Position numbers and translations under genes: made by a program. A stretch of DNA of 64,000 nt from Gibbula magus (Eukaryota > Mollusca > Gastropoda > Trochida > Trochidae). Below are positions 12,440-25,447 of this stretch, one piece after another; the stretch's first letter is position 1; each line of letters starts with the position of its first letter. The notes under the pieces are model-generated. The model worked only from the letters and a program-made list of their open reading frames with translations, was not told the origin of the DNA and did not search any database. Where the stretch lies: the NCBI GenBank assembly GCA_936450465.1, contig OW388293.1, positions 31,005,860-31,069,859 of the forward strand. Reading direction: 5' to 3'.

Positions 12440-12887
12440 TAGGGCTGTGCAATATTATCGATATACCGGTATATATCGGTACAAAGTGTGTATTGCAATA
12501 ATTGCAATATGATTTGTGATATCGCAATATATCGCACCAATGCATTTCAAGTAAAATTAAGTTTAAAATATTCCTTTTAGGCACAGACACATGGTTTAAT
12601 TCTCCAAAACATGTTTGATGTGCAGGAATATGTGTTGGACAAATGATGGGAGACATTTTTTTATGTAAATATCATTAGAATTTGCTTACATATTTACCTT
12701 AATAACTTGTTGTATATAGTTTATAAGATCTGAAAGGCATTTTATCAAATATTTCATGTTTAAATCGCATAACGATGTATAAAAGCTCAATGTAGAAGTC
12801 ATTCAATATATCGCAGTATTATTGCAATATGTGTCCTGTATATCCCAATATATCGCAATATGAATTTTGCCACAATATCCAGCCTTA
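12440..12887. mobile_element. hAT-type MITE, 448 bp
   Basis: Same family as the element at 9471. It begins TAGGGCTGTGC, ends CCAGCCTTA, and is flanked by a perfect 8-bp duplication ATTTATAG (12432-12439 and 12888-12895). The interior is ATCGATAT/ATTGCAATA-rich. No transposase is present. Confidence 0.88.
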
Positions 12888-12895
12888 ATTTATAG

Positions 12896-14155
12896 GTATA
12901 TTATATTGGACTTTTGTCATGTACGAGATAAGATTTGTGGCTTTGAAATAAAATTCATAAATTAAATCTGCATTTAGATTTTAAACATAACCTGTTTTAG
13001 TATTTATTACCTAGAAATAAAACTACGAGACTTGATAATCTATAATGTCTATTATCCAGAAATTAAAGAAATTGTTAATTTTGATATATTTTTCTCCAAT
13101 GACTGGTAAAGATAAAAACACAGACTGTCACTCTGACTATTGCAAAGTGATTCAGGAATTAAATATATGTCAGGGCTAGGGCATTAAGGTGATAAAGCTT
13201 TTACAGTGTTAATTTCTAGCACAATATGACAGTATATTTTCAAACAGTCATTATTAATGATTTATGTCACTTTCTTAAAGAATTGTTATCATCCCTTATT
13301 GTGTAGGTTTGAATGTTAACCAGACCACGGACTTAAATTACATAATTTAAGTCCGTGACCAGACCTAGTTTATTCATAACTGTTCTTAAAATATTCAATT
13401 TTGGAAGTGAGATGAAGTCCGTTTATAGATAATTTGAAATAACTTTGTGAACGTTTGCTGATCTTGTGTCAACATAGTTATTCCTTTACTATTGAGTTTT
13501 GATTAACGACCATATATTGAATTTGAAGAAGAAGCAATGTGATGACAATATAATTAACTGTAGAAAAGCATTTTGTAATCTGTATGTTTAGTTCATGTGC
13601 TCATGGCATGACATGGCTTCCATCCGTAAACTTCTTCTTCTCCAAACCCAATGACTTTAAAGAGCTGAAATTTTTGATTAAATCAATCAGTCAAACTTTA
13701 TAGTTGAAAGTCAAGTAATGTCATGCTGATCTTTGTATAAATTGTCATCATATTAAAAAATTCTTAACATAACATTTTTGCATGAAGGTGTAAACTTTTT
13801 TTTTATTGAAAAAAGTATTAGATTTTAATCAACTTACTTTTCCCTGTATACATCTATTTCATCTATTGTAAAATCATTCAAATGGCTTCCAATCACCTTG
13901 CTAATCCTTCATGCAGTCTCTATTCATTCCACTTAATTAGCTATTCAACCTTTGACTATCAACTCTATTTATTGTATAAACAACTCATCTCCAATCTGTT
14001 GTAAAAACAATTAGTTGTTTCCCCGTTATGTATCACTTGCACAAGTTAATACTTTTGTTAATAAAATGAATTGGATTGTTATTTATGCTCTGTTGGCATT
14101 TCTTTTTACATGTTAATTGTCAAGATAGAAATCTCATCACTGAGTTATTATTATA
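12896..14155. other. AT-rich spacer, no gene recognised
   Basis: No coding frame with splice sites. A degenerate copy of the 145-bp family lies near 13600-13670 (CTTCTTCTCC, CAATGACTTTAAAGAGCTGA). The only other structure is the perfect palindrome at 13326, listed separately. Confidence 0.55.
13326..13357. repeat. Perfect 32-bp palindrome flanked by a 7-bp direct repeat
   Basis: Arms CACGGACTTAAATTA and TAATTTAAGTCCGTG match perfectly around a 2-nt centre. ACCAGAC stands directly before and after the palindrome, as a target duplication would. It looks like two fused transposon tips or an excision relic. Confidence 0.8.
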
Positions 14156-14159
14156 CGTC

Positions 14160-14686
14160 AGTGAGGCTATGGGTGTCGTCCACATGCGGACGATTGCGTA
14201 AGTATACGTTCGTACCTACTCATTCGTACGTAAGGTAATGCGTACGTGGTTGTGTCCCTGTGAGCGTAAGCAGATTACATGGGTACGATTGTGAACGTGC
14301 CTATCCATATGTACTTGCGTACGTGCCTTTGTCCTTGCATGCGCAAGCAGATGTACGTCCTTACAATTAACTTTGTGCGCAACATACATACGTGCATTTG
14401 TCTGTGTGTGCGTAAGCAGATATGTACACGTTCACTTACTTACGGATGCATACGTGCTACGTATTGTAACTAAGTAGATATACATGCTTTCGATTTTGTA
14501 CATGCGTATGCATACGTACGTATCTACGCAAAGGTACTCCAGTACGTAATCATAAGTAAGTGCATGCATGCGAAAAGAGATATACGTGCATATGATTATA
14601 TATGTGCCTACTCATACATATGTGTCTACACATACGAAGTAAGTACGTGTGTATATATGTGTGTGTGTACATGTGTAGTACATACT
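14160..14686. repeat. Degenerate ACGT/CATG-rich quasi-repeat
   Basis: Dense in TACGTACG, GCATACGT and CATATGTA words. A loose unit containing CG(T/C)AAGCAGAT recurs at about 14263, 14341 and 14411. The alternating purine-pyrimidine composition continues to the satellite border. Confidence 0.6.
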
Positions 14687-17600
14687 TATATCGAATAAGT
14701 AACTAACTACACACTCTCAGCAACGGATTCAGATTGACCTATGTCGAACCCACAGCGCTAGTTAAGGCCCTAATTAAAACTTTATTATAGCTAAAATGTA
14801 CCCTTGAGACGGAACTAACATGTGCTGCTTCTTATATAAACCTATGTATTCTGAAACGGGTGCCAGTGACAGAAATGTCCAATATCGAATAAGTAACCAA
14901 CTTCACACTCTCAGCAACGGATTCAGATTGACCTATGACGAGTCCACTTCGCTAGTTCAAGGCCGTAACTAAAACTTTATTATAGCTAAAATGTACCCTT
15001 GAGACGGAGCTAACATGTGCTGATTCGTATATAAACCTATGTATTCTGAAACGGGTGCCAGCGACAGAAATGTCCAATATCGAATAAGTAACTGACTTCA
15101 CACTCTCAGCAACGGATTCAGATTGACTATGTCGAGCCCACAGCGCTAGTTCAAGGCCGTAACTAAAACTTTGTTATAGCTAAAATGTACCCTTGAGACG
15201 GAACTAACATGTGCTGATTCGTATATAAACCTATGTATTCTGAAACGGGTGCCAGCGACAGAAATGTCCAATATCGAATAAGTAACTAACTTCACACTCT
15301 CAGCAACGGATTCAGATTGACTATGTCGAGCCCACAGCGCTGGTTCAAGGCCGTAACTAAAAGTTTATTATAGCTAAAATGTACCCTTGAGACGGAGCTA
15401 ACATATGCTGATTCGTATATAAACCTATGTATTCTGAAACGGGTGCCAGCGACAGAAATGTCCAATATCGAATAAGTAACTGACTTCACACTCTCAGCAA
15501 CGGATTCAGATTGACTATGTCGAGCCCACAGCGCTAGTTCAAGGCCGTAACTAAAACTTTATTATAGCTAAAATGTACCCTTGAGACGGAACTAACATGT
15601 GCTGATTCGTATATAAACCTATGTATTCTGAAACGGATGCCAGTGACAGAAATGTCCAATATCGAATAAGTAACCAACTTCACACTCTCAGCAACGGATT
15701 CAGATTGACCTATGACGAGCCCACAGCGCTAGTTCAAGGCCGTAACTAAAACTTTATTATAGCTAAAATGACTCTTGAGACGGAGCTAACATGTGCTGAT
15801 TCGTATATAAACCTATGTATTCTGAAACGGATGCCAGCGACAGAAATGTCCAATATCGAATAAGTAACTAACTTCACACTCTCAGCAACGGATTCAGATT
15901 GACCTTTGACGAGCCCACAACGCACGTTCAAGGCCGTAACTAAAACTTTATTATAGCTAAAATGTACCCTTGAGACGGAGCTAACATGTGCTGATTCGTA
16001 TATAAACCTATGTATTCTGAAACGGGTGCCAGCGACAGAAATGTCCAATATCGAATAAGTAACTGACTTCACACTCTCAGCAACGGATTCAGATTGACTA
16101 TGTCGAGCCCACAGCGCTAGTTCAAGGCCGTAACTAAAACTTTGTTATAGCTAAAATGTACCCTTGAGACGGAGCTAACATGTGCTGATTCGTATATAAA
16201 CCTATGTATTCTGAAACGGGTGCCAGCGACAGAAATGTCCAATATCGAATAAGTAACCAACTTCACACTCTCAGCAACGGATTCAGATTGACCTATGACG
16301 AGCCCACAGCGCTAGTTCAAGGCCGTAACTAAAACTTGATTATAGCTAAAATGTACCCTTGAGACGGAACTAACATGTGCTGATTCGTATATAAACCTAT
16401 GTATTCTGAAACGGATGCCAGTGACAGAAATGTCCAATATCGAATAAGTAACTAACTTCACACTCTCAGCAACGGATTCAGATTGACCTATGACGAGCCC
16501 ACAGCGCTAGTTCAAGGCCGTAACTAAAACTTTATTATAGCTAAAATGTACCCTTGAGACGGAGCTAACATGTGCTGATTCGTATATAAACCTATATATT
16601 CTGAAACGGATGCCAGTGACAGAAATGTCCAATATCGAATAAGTAACCAACTTCACACTCTCAGCAACGGATTCAGATTGACCTATGACGAGCCCACAGC
16701 GCTAGTTCAAGGCCGTAACTAAAACTTTATTATAGCTAAAATGTACCCTTGAGACGGAGCTAACATGTGCTGATTCGTATATAAACCTATGTATTCTGAA
16801 ACGGGTGCCAGCGACAGAAATGTCCAATATCGAATAAGTAACTGACTTCACACTCTCAGCAACGGATTCAGATTGACTATGTCGAGCCCACAGCGCTAGT
16901 TCAAGGCCGTAACTAAAACTTTATTATAGCTAAAATGTACCCTTGAGACGGAACTAACATGTGCTGATTCGTATATAAACCTATGTATTCTGAAACGGAT
17001 GCCAGTGACAGAAATGTCCAATATCGAATAAGTAACCAACTTCACACTCTCAGCAACGGATTCAGATTGACCTATGACGAGCCCACAGCGCTAGTTCAAG
17101 GCCGTAACTAAAACTTTATTATAGCTAAAATGTACCCTTGAGACGGAGCTTACATGTGCTGATTCGTATATAAACCTATATATTCTGAAACGGATGCCAG
17201 TGACAGAAATGTCCAATATCGAATAAGTAACCAACTTCACACTCTCAGCAACGGATTCAGATTGATCTATGACGAGCCCACAGCGCTAGTTCAAGGCCGT
17301 AACTAAAACTTTATTATAGCTAAAATGTACCCTTGAGACGGAGCTAACATGTGCTGATTCGTATATAAACCTATATATTCTGAAACGGATGCCAGTGACA
17401 GAAATGTCCAATATCGAATAAGTAACCAACTTCACACTCTCAGCAACGGATTCAGATTGACCTATGACGAGCCCACAACGCACGTTCAAGGCCGTAACTA
17501 AAACTTTATTATAGCTAAAATGTACCCTTGAGACGGAGCTAACATGTGCTGATTCGTATATAAACCTATATATTCTGAAACGGATGCCAGTGACAGAAAT

Positions 17601-17850
17601 GTCCAATATCGAATAAGTAACCAACTTCACACTCTCAGCAACGGATTCAGATTGACCTATGATGAGTCCACAGCGCTAGTTCAAGGCCGTAACTAAAACT
17701 TTATTACAGCTGAAATGTACCCTAGAGACGGAGCTTACATGTTCTGATTCATAAATAAAACTATGTAATCCGAAACGGGTGCCAGCGACAGAAATGTCCA
17801 ATACCGAATAAGTAACTAACTTCACACTCTCAGCAACGGATTCAGATTGA
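14687..17850. repeat. 194/195-bp satellite array, 16 units plus a partial
   Basis: TATCGAATAAGTAAC recurs at 14689, 14883, 15078, 15272, 15466, 15660 and onward, every 194-195 bp, ending with a 45-bp partial unit. Two unit types alternate irregularly: one with GACTATGTCG (194 bp) and one with GACCTATGACG (195 bp). Each unit carries a TATA-like GTATATAAAC. Runs of 195-bp units keep a minus-strand frame open (108 and 114 codons), a by-product of the length being divisible by three. Homogeneity is high. No transposon ends were found. Confidence 0.95.
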
Positions 17851-18200
17851 AACTTTATTTCGATGTTCGGGGAGCACGTCCCCGGTCGTTTATAAACTAC
17901 TGTTACTCCTCACATGAGCTTTTGAGTTAAACTTAACATTTGTTTATTGTATTCAAATCTCTATGTGCTGACATGGAATCTATCTTTGATTTGATTTAAA
18001 CAGCAACAGATTGAAGCGACGCCATGTTGAATCGACTGCGTGCTATTTATAGCTCGTGGAGCGCTCGGATCAGCTGTGTACAACGCTGTGGCCTTTCTGC
18101 GTTTAGTTTTAAACTACCGGCACACAAGAAAAGAACGTTTTTGTTGTTTGCAGTCTTAAATATTAAATAATAACCTACGAACAAGCGTGAATTGCTAAAA
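17851..18200. other. Unique flank of the satellite
   Basis: About 350 bp, more GC-rich than its surroundings, with a small hairpin CGGGGAGCACGTCCCCG near 17868 and a TATA-like CTATTTATAG near 18049. It could be promoter-like, but no downstream coding exon supports that. Confidence 0.4.
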
Positions 18201-18202
18201 AA

Positions 18203-18380
18203 ATTGAATAAGGAATAAGTAACTGTTCGCCAACTTCACATTTTGAATAGGGAATAAGGAATAAGTAACTGTTTGCCAACTTCACATTTTGAATAAGGAA
18301 TAAGGAATAAGTAACTGTATGCTAACTTCACATTTTGAATAGGGAATAAGGAATAAGGAACTGTTCGCTAACTTCACAGA
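18203..18380. repeat. 46-bp tandem repeat, 4 copies, sharing the satellite core
   Basis: AACTTCACA recurs at 18232, 18278, 18324 and 18370, exactly 46 bp apart, within units reading GAATAAGTAACTGTTCGCC followed by AACTTCACA. The neighbouring satellite contains GAATAAGTAACNAACTTCACA, so both arrays share one core word pair. Confidence 0.9.
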
Positions 18381-19562
18381 CCCATATTTAGACAGAAATG
18401 TAATGTTTACCGTTTGGTTTAAAATCTGAAAGCAAATCATCAGTTTTAATAGCGCTAGCTTTGTTAAAATGTAAAAGTACCATTTATCTTGGAATACACA
18501 AGCAGGTTCTCTCGAAACAGAATCACGGATAATTGTAACAGACAGGTGATAACTGTGTTTCCTTAGCCTTGGAATCATCCACAACAGAATATCGATATCC
18601 TCTGTGACCCCGGCCAGAACACTATGACCATTTTTCATTTTCTTTTAAAGATACCTGACTTAATTTTCTTTAGCAAAATGTTATTGGCAATTCACATCAA
18701 GACATTGTTAGGATACTGAGATGACTGTGTGTTTTTTGAGATGTAAGGTTTCTCAACAAGCTAAAATACATACGTGGTATAACTTTCACTTTGAGCATGA
18801 TGGATTGAAACCTGTTGGTTATGATTTGTTACAAAATATTGGCTAAATTATGTCAAATAATCATTAGAGAGCACACACACACAGAGAAACTATCGATATA
18901 TTTCGCATGGTTTGAGTGTAAGACATTGAAGGTAGAAAGATGAAGATGTTTTTTGCAGCAAGCTTACATGTATACCCAATTTACCTCACTCGGCTGATTG
19001 CCCTTTTTATTTTTTAAGTTTTGGGTTCAGTACACTTCTTATTGGAACTAACATGTTGACAACCTAAGAATAGTGTATATATATATTTATAATGTTTCGC
19101 GGAGTAAATAACACGTTTACTAAATGAACAACGTCACAGTCAGAAAAGAATCTTTGCACATGCCTTGTACTCGTAAATGCACGAGGTTTTCCGAGTTTGG
19201 CTGCTGTTAAAATGTTCATATTATCCAATTAGCAAGCAATGATTCTGTGACGTGTTAAAAAGCATGTGCTTTTCACAATTCACTTGACAATAGGACTGGA
19301 TGGTCATCATGGTCTCAGCTGTCATCCAATATGGCGAACACCTGCTTATCGGAATACTATTAGTGACAATGAAACAAATGAAGAACATACGAATATTAAT
19401 TGTGGGCCCAATTTAGGGTGATGTAACTGATTACTGACAAATGTTGAAAATATGATTGTGTGAATTAAGTGTGTTCTTTGAGTAATGAAATGTGCTGCAC
19501 AACTGGAAAGCATATGTTTTCATAATTGGATTACAATATTGTGTTTGACAACTTATCTCCAG

Positions 19563-19822
19563 ACTCACAAGGAATGACCGGCAACTGCATGATATTTTAT
19601 CAAGTGCTCGTCTACACAAATTCACCGTGTTACAGGTAAATGATATTTTAAGTATATACTATGGACTACTTAAAAATTTAAAGGCACTGTAGCACTTTTT
19701 TCCATTTCACCTTAGGAGTCCATCAAGAAATTCAAAAAGGGGATGGAGTGGTACGAACACTATGAAGTTCCCGAATACCCCAGTCAGCTGTTCATATACA
19801 ATACTAATATAATATCTGATAG
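19563..19822 (+). pseudogene. Two exon-like segments of an unrecognised gene (unit 1)
   Basis: Segment 19563-19635 (acceptor TTATCTCCAG, donor GTAAAT) and segment 19716-19822 (acceptor CCATTTCACCTTAG, donor GTAAAG) join in frame. They encode about 60 residues: a basic helical start (LTRNDRQLHDILSSARLHKF) and a Trp/Tyr-rich second part (KKGMEWYEHYEVPEYPSQ). The homologous segments in unit 3 (38902-38974 and about 39057-39164) differ by almost only amino-acid-changing substitutions, and unit 3 has lost the AG acceptor of the second exon. So these look like relics of a real gene now drifting. No domain recognised; no further exons placed. Confidence 0.4.
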
Positions 19823-20871
19823 GTAAAGAAAGAGATTATGCAGCTAAGCATTTGTGATTGGTTGAACGTGCACCGTTAACATGAACATTTCTATTCCATT
19901 TCGTAATTTATATCTTGTAAAAAGGTACATATGTTGGTCGACCGAGCTATGCACAGGACCACGTGCCACCATCTAATCAAGAGAAATATCAGATATCATG
20001 CTTTCATGATGCCATATGATATCAAAGAAATTATATTGCAGTGTTATTTTTAATAAAACTCGAGGCGAAGCCGAGAGTAATATTTAAAAAACATCCACTG
20101 CCATTCTTTCGCCAAGGGAAAAGTGTTTAGCTTAGCTTAACAAAACTTGGTATGTTGACTAATCATCATATGTATATGTGTCTTTGGTGATTTTTAACTT
20201 TCTGGAATTATTCATGTTTGTGGTTTCAGTGGAAACACAAATTCGTTTCCGGATCAGAATACATAAAACTGTTAGGACTAGCCTCACAAAACTTGGTTTC
20301 ATTATAATTAATCACATGTAGTTGTGAAGAACCTGATATCTGCAAGGCCTAACATGAAAATGATAAATTGAAAATCATATATAAAAATTTAGTCATTAAA
20401 ATTCTATCTTTCATCTGTCATCTGTCAATAGTTCTTGTTTATCCTCGTCTTATCGTGGTTTTTTGTCTGTTTTCTGTCATTTGCAATATATATAATATAT
20501 AATGATACTGAGAGAGATTGTAACTGTTTGAGATGACCCCTACATCCTCTATTGTCTTACTAAATAGCAAGATTCCTACCGAGAACAATAGGAAGGTGGT
20601 AGGTGGTGGCAAAGTGGGAAGTCTCCGTCTATTCAAGGAAACAGGATGCATTCGACTTTCATCTCACCAACATTTGACTGTTACAAATAATCAAGGCCTG
20701 TGCTTCTCGTTAACTCAAACTTCATTTCAGTCTTGTTACTATTTGGGTCTCGCTTGTCGCCACATTTACCTATGCCCATTTTATTCTGTGGACTCGCTGT
20801 GTATTAAGTTTGATATCATACCAGCATTGACGACGAGGCACTTACAGAAATATTCAGAAGCATGTCTAACC

Positions 20872-23800
20872 TATGGAAGGGGATTTGTGCCGAAAATGAA
20901 GACATGTTGACTTGTAACTTGTAAAGTGTAACAAGTCGTTCTCAACCATACAAGTCTCGAAAAGACAAGTCCAATCATGAAAAACTAACATTTTAATTCT
21001 GTCAATCGTAACTTCGCATTCTCAACTTTACAAAGTTGAAATGTAATTCTAGAAATCGTCAAAGTCGAAAAGTCAACTTCTCATTTTTAATTATTAAATC
21101 TAAATAATATGCACATTTAGTAATGTTACAAGTTACGTTTGACAAATGAAAAATGGAAAATGAGGAGTTGCAAAGTCAGCTTTGTAAAACCGACTTCAGC
21201 ATTTCGAGACTGACACGACTTGCAAAGTTAACATTTCGAGACTGACACGACTTGCATAGTTACGATTGCAATGTTTCAAATCACATCTCTGCACGATTTC
21301 GCATTGACCATATTTGGAATATTACGGAAATTAGCGGAAAGGAACGAATAATCCCGATCCGATAAACACAATGTTCAACAATGACTTCTCCCTTGGCAAG
21401 CATCTCCCAGCAACTATTAACACATATTTGAAAGTTGCATACTAGTTTTCCCATTATTAGCTAGCATACTGTTGACAAAAGCACATTGACTAAAACATTA
21501 TAGGAGACCGTCGCTTTTTTCTGTGGAGGAACTAACTGCCCGCCCGAACGCTCGAGACGCGGTTATTTCTGTTGCGAGCCCAGATGGTCGGCCACATATT
21601 TAATGTGTAATCATGACCTCCAATTTTTTTGAGGAAGGCCACTCTACATTTTCACGTGGAGGAAGGTACTGGTCAAACACAAAAAGGAAAATAAAACATT
21701 TTTTTCTCTACATTATTTCCAGGGTGACAATAAAAATAAGTATACAGTTCAAAATGCAAGCAGAATCAAAATAAATAATTGAACACATTTAGAGAAAAGT
21801 TGTGTCTGTTGTGTTGTGTTGTCTATTCATTTTTCTAAATAACATAGGAATAGTTAGACCACATTTTTAAGAAATATGCTTCCTAGTCAAGATTAATATA
21901 TATGTATTTTGTGATATTATAGTATTGTATGTATGTATGATTTTTTTTTTTTAGAATACAATATAGTTGGAGTAAATCGTTTCTTGCTACATGCAGTTTT
22001 ATATGTATAAGCTAAAACACTCCCAATCCAGATCAGTGTATTTCGAATCAGTGACGTATTCCCATTTATGATAGTAAGTTAGTTTATCAAAATGTGTGAG
22101 TCAAGTAATAAATCTTACATTTTTTTGTGACCCAGAAGGGTGTTGAATTTATTTTTATTTTGCATTTGATTGTAAAAGGGTATACAGGATTGCACAGTTT
22201 ACACTCGGATATAATGATACCTATAAAGAGTTGGCATAATATAAAACTACATGTTTAATGCCTTCATAAGGAAGACACTCTGTATCAATTGGGTATAAAG
22301 AAAACATTGCGTCTTTTGTAAAACAAATAAAAACAAAACTAAAAAACAGTTGGTCGGGACATTTTTTCACATTCGAATTTTGTTAGATAATTTATCGACA
22401 TTTTTAAAATAAATACATGATGGTAAATACTTGTAACTTTTCAAAATAAACCTTACGTAATTTCAAGTGGTTTCGAAACATAAATTACTGTCAGTGTCAC
22501 GGACTGCTTTGATTTTGGTCTACAAAATGATTGTCATTTTCCTGTCTCAGCTTTTGGATCGACGCAACACTGGTCACAGTTCTGTATTTGTTTAGGCAGA
22601 ACTAAAAATCCGTAAGGTATAGCTCAATGAAACATTATTTTCAAATGTTTTCTTAAGTTTCACAGGTATACAGACAAAAGTGAAACAAACATAAAGGATG
22701 TGCAGAGCTAAGGAACAATTTTAAAACCGGGAAATATTGTTTAAAAATTCTATTTCGCATGGAAAGAAGGCGTTGTTTTTAATATACGAGCGAATAATGT
22801 TTGCAACATTAGATACATCCTTGACAATATTTACAACACTTTCTATGGATATTTTAATTTTTTGGAGGTACTGTAATGATATGATAATATCAGAGTATAT
22901 ATCGAGAATTTCACCCAAATGTCTTCTGATATCAAATATATCAACACGAATTCATTAAAGTTACACATTAACTGTCATTAACTGATTATATAATAGGATT
23001 ATGAAGATTTGATTTAAGCGTTATTTACAATGTAGATATCGCTTGTCGATGTCGCTTGATCTCACACAAGCACCATCTACTTAGGGAGCCAGTTTTGGGT
23101 GATAAAAGACGAATGTTCATGGAACTTTCGATTCCCCCAAATTCATTTACGTGATTACATTTATGAAAACATATTGGAAACTTTCTGGTTCAGATTTACA
23201 GAAAGAACAAATATTTGAATGACTTTTCATTTTCAGCAGCTCTCTTGTGTAGATCGCTCTATTTATAAATATATACTGAACATCTAAAATGTCACACTCT
23301 TAGTACAGTTTCTGGATTTTTCAAACACACTAATCCTTGAAATATGTGTATAAAGAAGCCCATTCTGCAACTTCTAGCCGGATTGTGTTGTGTTTTTCCT
23401 TGACAACACATTAATTGAATTAACATTTCTTTTCTTTGAACTTTTAAATTAATAATTTGATATACATTTCTACTACAATGAGTTTGTTACATTAATGACT
23501 AACAAACAAAAGTATTAATAGACACGGTAAAGACGTATGTTTAGGGAAGACATTTTGTTGTAAAACATAAATTATCGGAACTATTATCTAAATAAAAATT
23601 ATCATCGTTTCATATATGAATTAATAAAACACATATTTGATTTATTGAAAACAATACGCATGTCAATGTATTCATGAATGGCCATTTTAGTGAAAAAAAA
23701 TATTTTTATATCCTGTATATGTTACAGTCGATTACATTTTTAAGTTCAACAGTGCAATTATATTTTTGAAATTACCAGTGATACAATTCTATTTTCAGTT

Positions 23801-25447
23801 TGCATTCTATATTCATAATTATTTTCATATTTTGGCGTGTAGAAGTTGAATGTTTATTGTTTAAAGTGTGAAACAACAGATCTAGGCTTATGATTTACAT
23901 TTCATACTTGAATTCAGTAATGTGATTCTTTATATAGAATTAATGGAATATTAATCATGGACAAATATATTTCTGTCCCACAACAATACACTTTTCACTG
24001 CTTCAATTACTAAAAAATAAAGTTTGCTTGATAAGTAAATGAAAATAGATAAATTAACATATTCAAAACCAATAAATAATTTAAACTAGTTGAGAAAAGT
24101 TTGTATAATAATTAAAAGAGATAAATTCAGCTCAGCTAAAGAACATTTCCCCTTGATTATTTGTCTGTAAGAATAAGACGTTTTGACATTCAGAACAGTT
24201 TTCAGTTATATTTAAAGTGCAATGCATTCTAAAAACAAGTATATGAAGTTCCCTGATTTAATTGCTTTGTGGTACATTTAAAATATTCTAAAATTAATAA
24301 TAAAGTTATCAACACTGGCTTATGTATTTCTTTCAATTTCTTCCCCACTAACGTTTATTTACTTTCAATATCAGGATTTTCTTTATCAAAACTTGGATAT
24401 TCATTTCTGAATGCAAAAGACTTTACTGAATACACGTAAAATTGGAGTATAAAAACTGAGAGAAGATAATGTGTAAATGATCGCACAGAAAGTAATTATT
24501 TTTTCGGGTGTAGGATGTCTATATAAGGTTTGTAAATCTGCAGTTTTATATGTAAGTGAAATAAGTGTTATGATAACGGATCGGATACATTTATCATAGC
24601 TTCAATGCCATTCAAGCTTTGCGATCCTTTATGTCCGTCAGTGTCATCCCACATTTACATTACTTCCGCATTCGTTTTGCGTTGCAAAAAAAAATAATTG
24701 TTTGTCAAATTTCCTTAAAATGTATTGAAATAATAATTAGAATACCTAAGAATTAATTTTCAATTGGTATATTCGTTTGACATTTAATTACTAAGCGAAT
24801 CTATCAAACGGAATGTAAGTGACAGTAGCGCTCCGTGAACTAACAACGTGCGTTTGTTTGTAGGACATAACAAGAGTTACGTCCCTTGATTTTCAGGGGG
24901 CGTGGTCAATTCGTCCAGCGTTGGGCTCAAAATAGACCAAGGGATTCCCCATCTGGGACAGCGGCAAGGGAGGTCTAGTTTTTTCGCAAATGCCTCTCGT
25001 CCTCGGAAAACATCGGCAATGTTCGGGAAACTTTCAAATATGGTCAATGCGAATTCATGTAGAGATGTAATTTGAAACATTGCATTCGCAACTATTCAAG
25101 TCATGTCAGTCTCGAAATGCAAAAGTCCTTTTTACAAAGCTGACTTTGCAACTCCTCATTTTCCATTTTTCATTTGTCAAACGTAACTTGTAACATGACA
25201 AAATGTGCATATTATTTTGATTTAATAGTTAAAAATGACAAGTTGACTTTTCGACTTTGACAATTTCTAGAATTACATTTCAACTTTGTAAAGTTGAGAA
25301 TGCGAAGTTACGATTGACAGAATTAAAATGTTAGTTTTGCATGATTGGACTTGTCTTTTCGAGACATGTATGGTTTTGAACGACATGTTACACTTTACAA
25401 GTTACAAGTCAACATGTCTTAATTTTTGGCACAAAATCCCTTCCATA
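20872..25447. mobile_element. 4.6-kb non-autonomous DNA transposon with ~460-bp terminal inverted repeats
   Basis: Left arm 20872-21335 and right arm about 24985-25447 are inverted copies of each other; the termini read TATGGAAGGGGATTT and, inverted, TATGGAAGGGATTTT. The element is flanked by a 6-bp duplication CTAACC (20866-20871, 25448-25453). Unit 2 of the macro-repeat has the uninterrupted site with a single CTAACC at 35618-35623, proving insertion. The left arm has an internal duplication of ATTTCGAGACTGACACGACT. The 3.6-kb interior is AT-rich with no open frame above 75 codons and no transposase. Superfamily not assignable: a 6-bp duplication fits several groups, and the termini do not start with AG as in Polintons. 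Confidence 0.9.
21340..24980. other. Interior of the long-TIR element, no gene recognised
   Basis: AT-rich sequence between the inverted arms. A somewhat GC-richer patch at about 21500-21600 borders the left arm. No coding exons, tandem repeats or further nested element ends were found. Confidence 0.55.

Noticed and set aside
15746..17630. Minus-strand frames of 108 and 114 codons with internal amino-acid repeats
   Set aside because: They lie wholly inside the 194/195-bp satellite and exist only where adjacent 195-bp units preserve frame; no start context, splice sites or unique sequence support a gene.
18282..18638. Minus-strand 118-codon frame, also present in unit 3 (37724-37987), with an EDIDILL motif
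   Set aside because: Nearly all differences between the two copies change amino acids and the unit 2 and unit 4 copies have stops or frameshifts, so there is no sign of selection. The motif alone is too short to tie it to a known family.
20533..20910. 125-codon plus-strand frame, conserved in part at 35450 and 41140
   Set aside because: The conserved stretch is just part of the macro-repeat, the opposite strand is open as well, and the frame crosses into the left end of the 4.6-kb element. No splice-bounded exon could be defined.
20872..25447. Polinton/Maverick assignment based on 6-bp duplication and long inverted ends
   Set aside because: The element is only 4.6 kb, its ends do not begin AG, and no polymerase, integrase or capsid-type frame is present.
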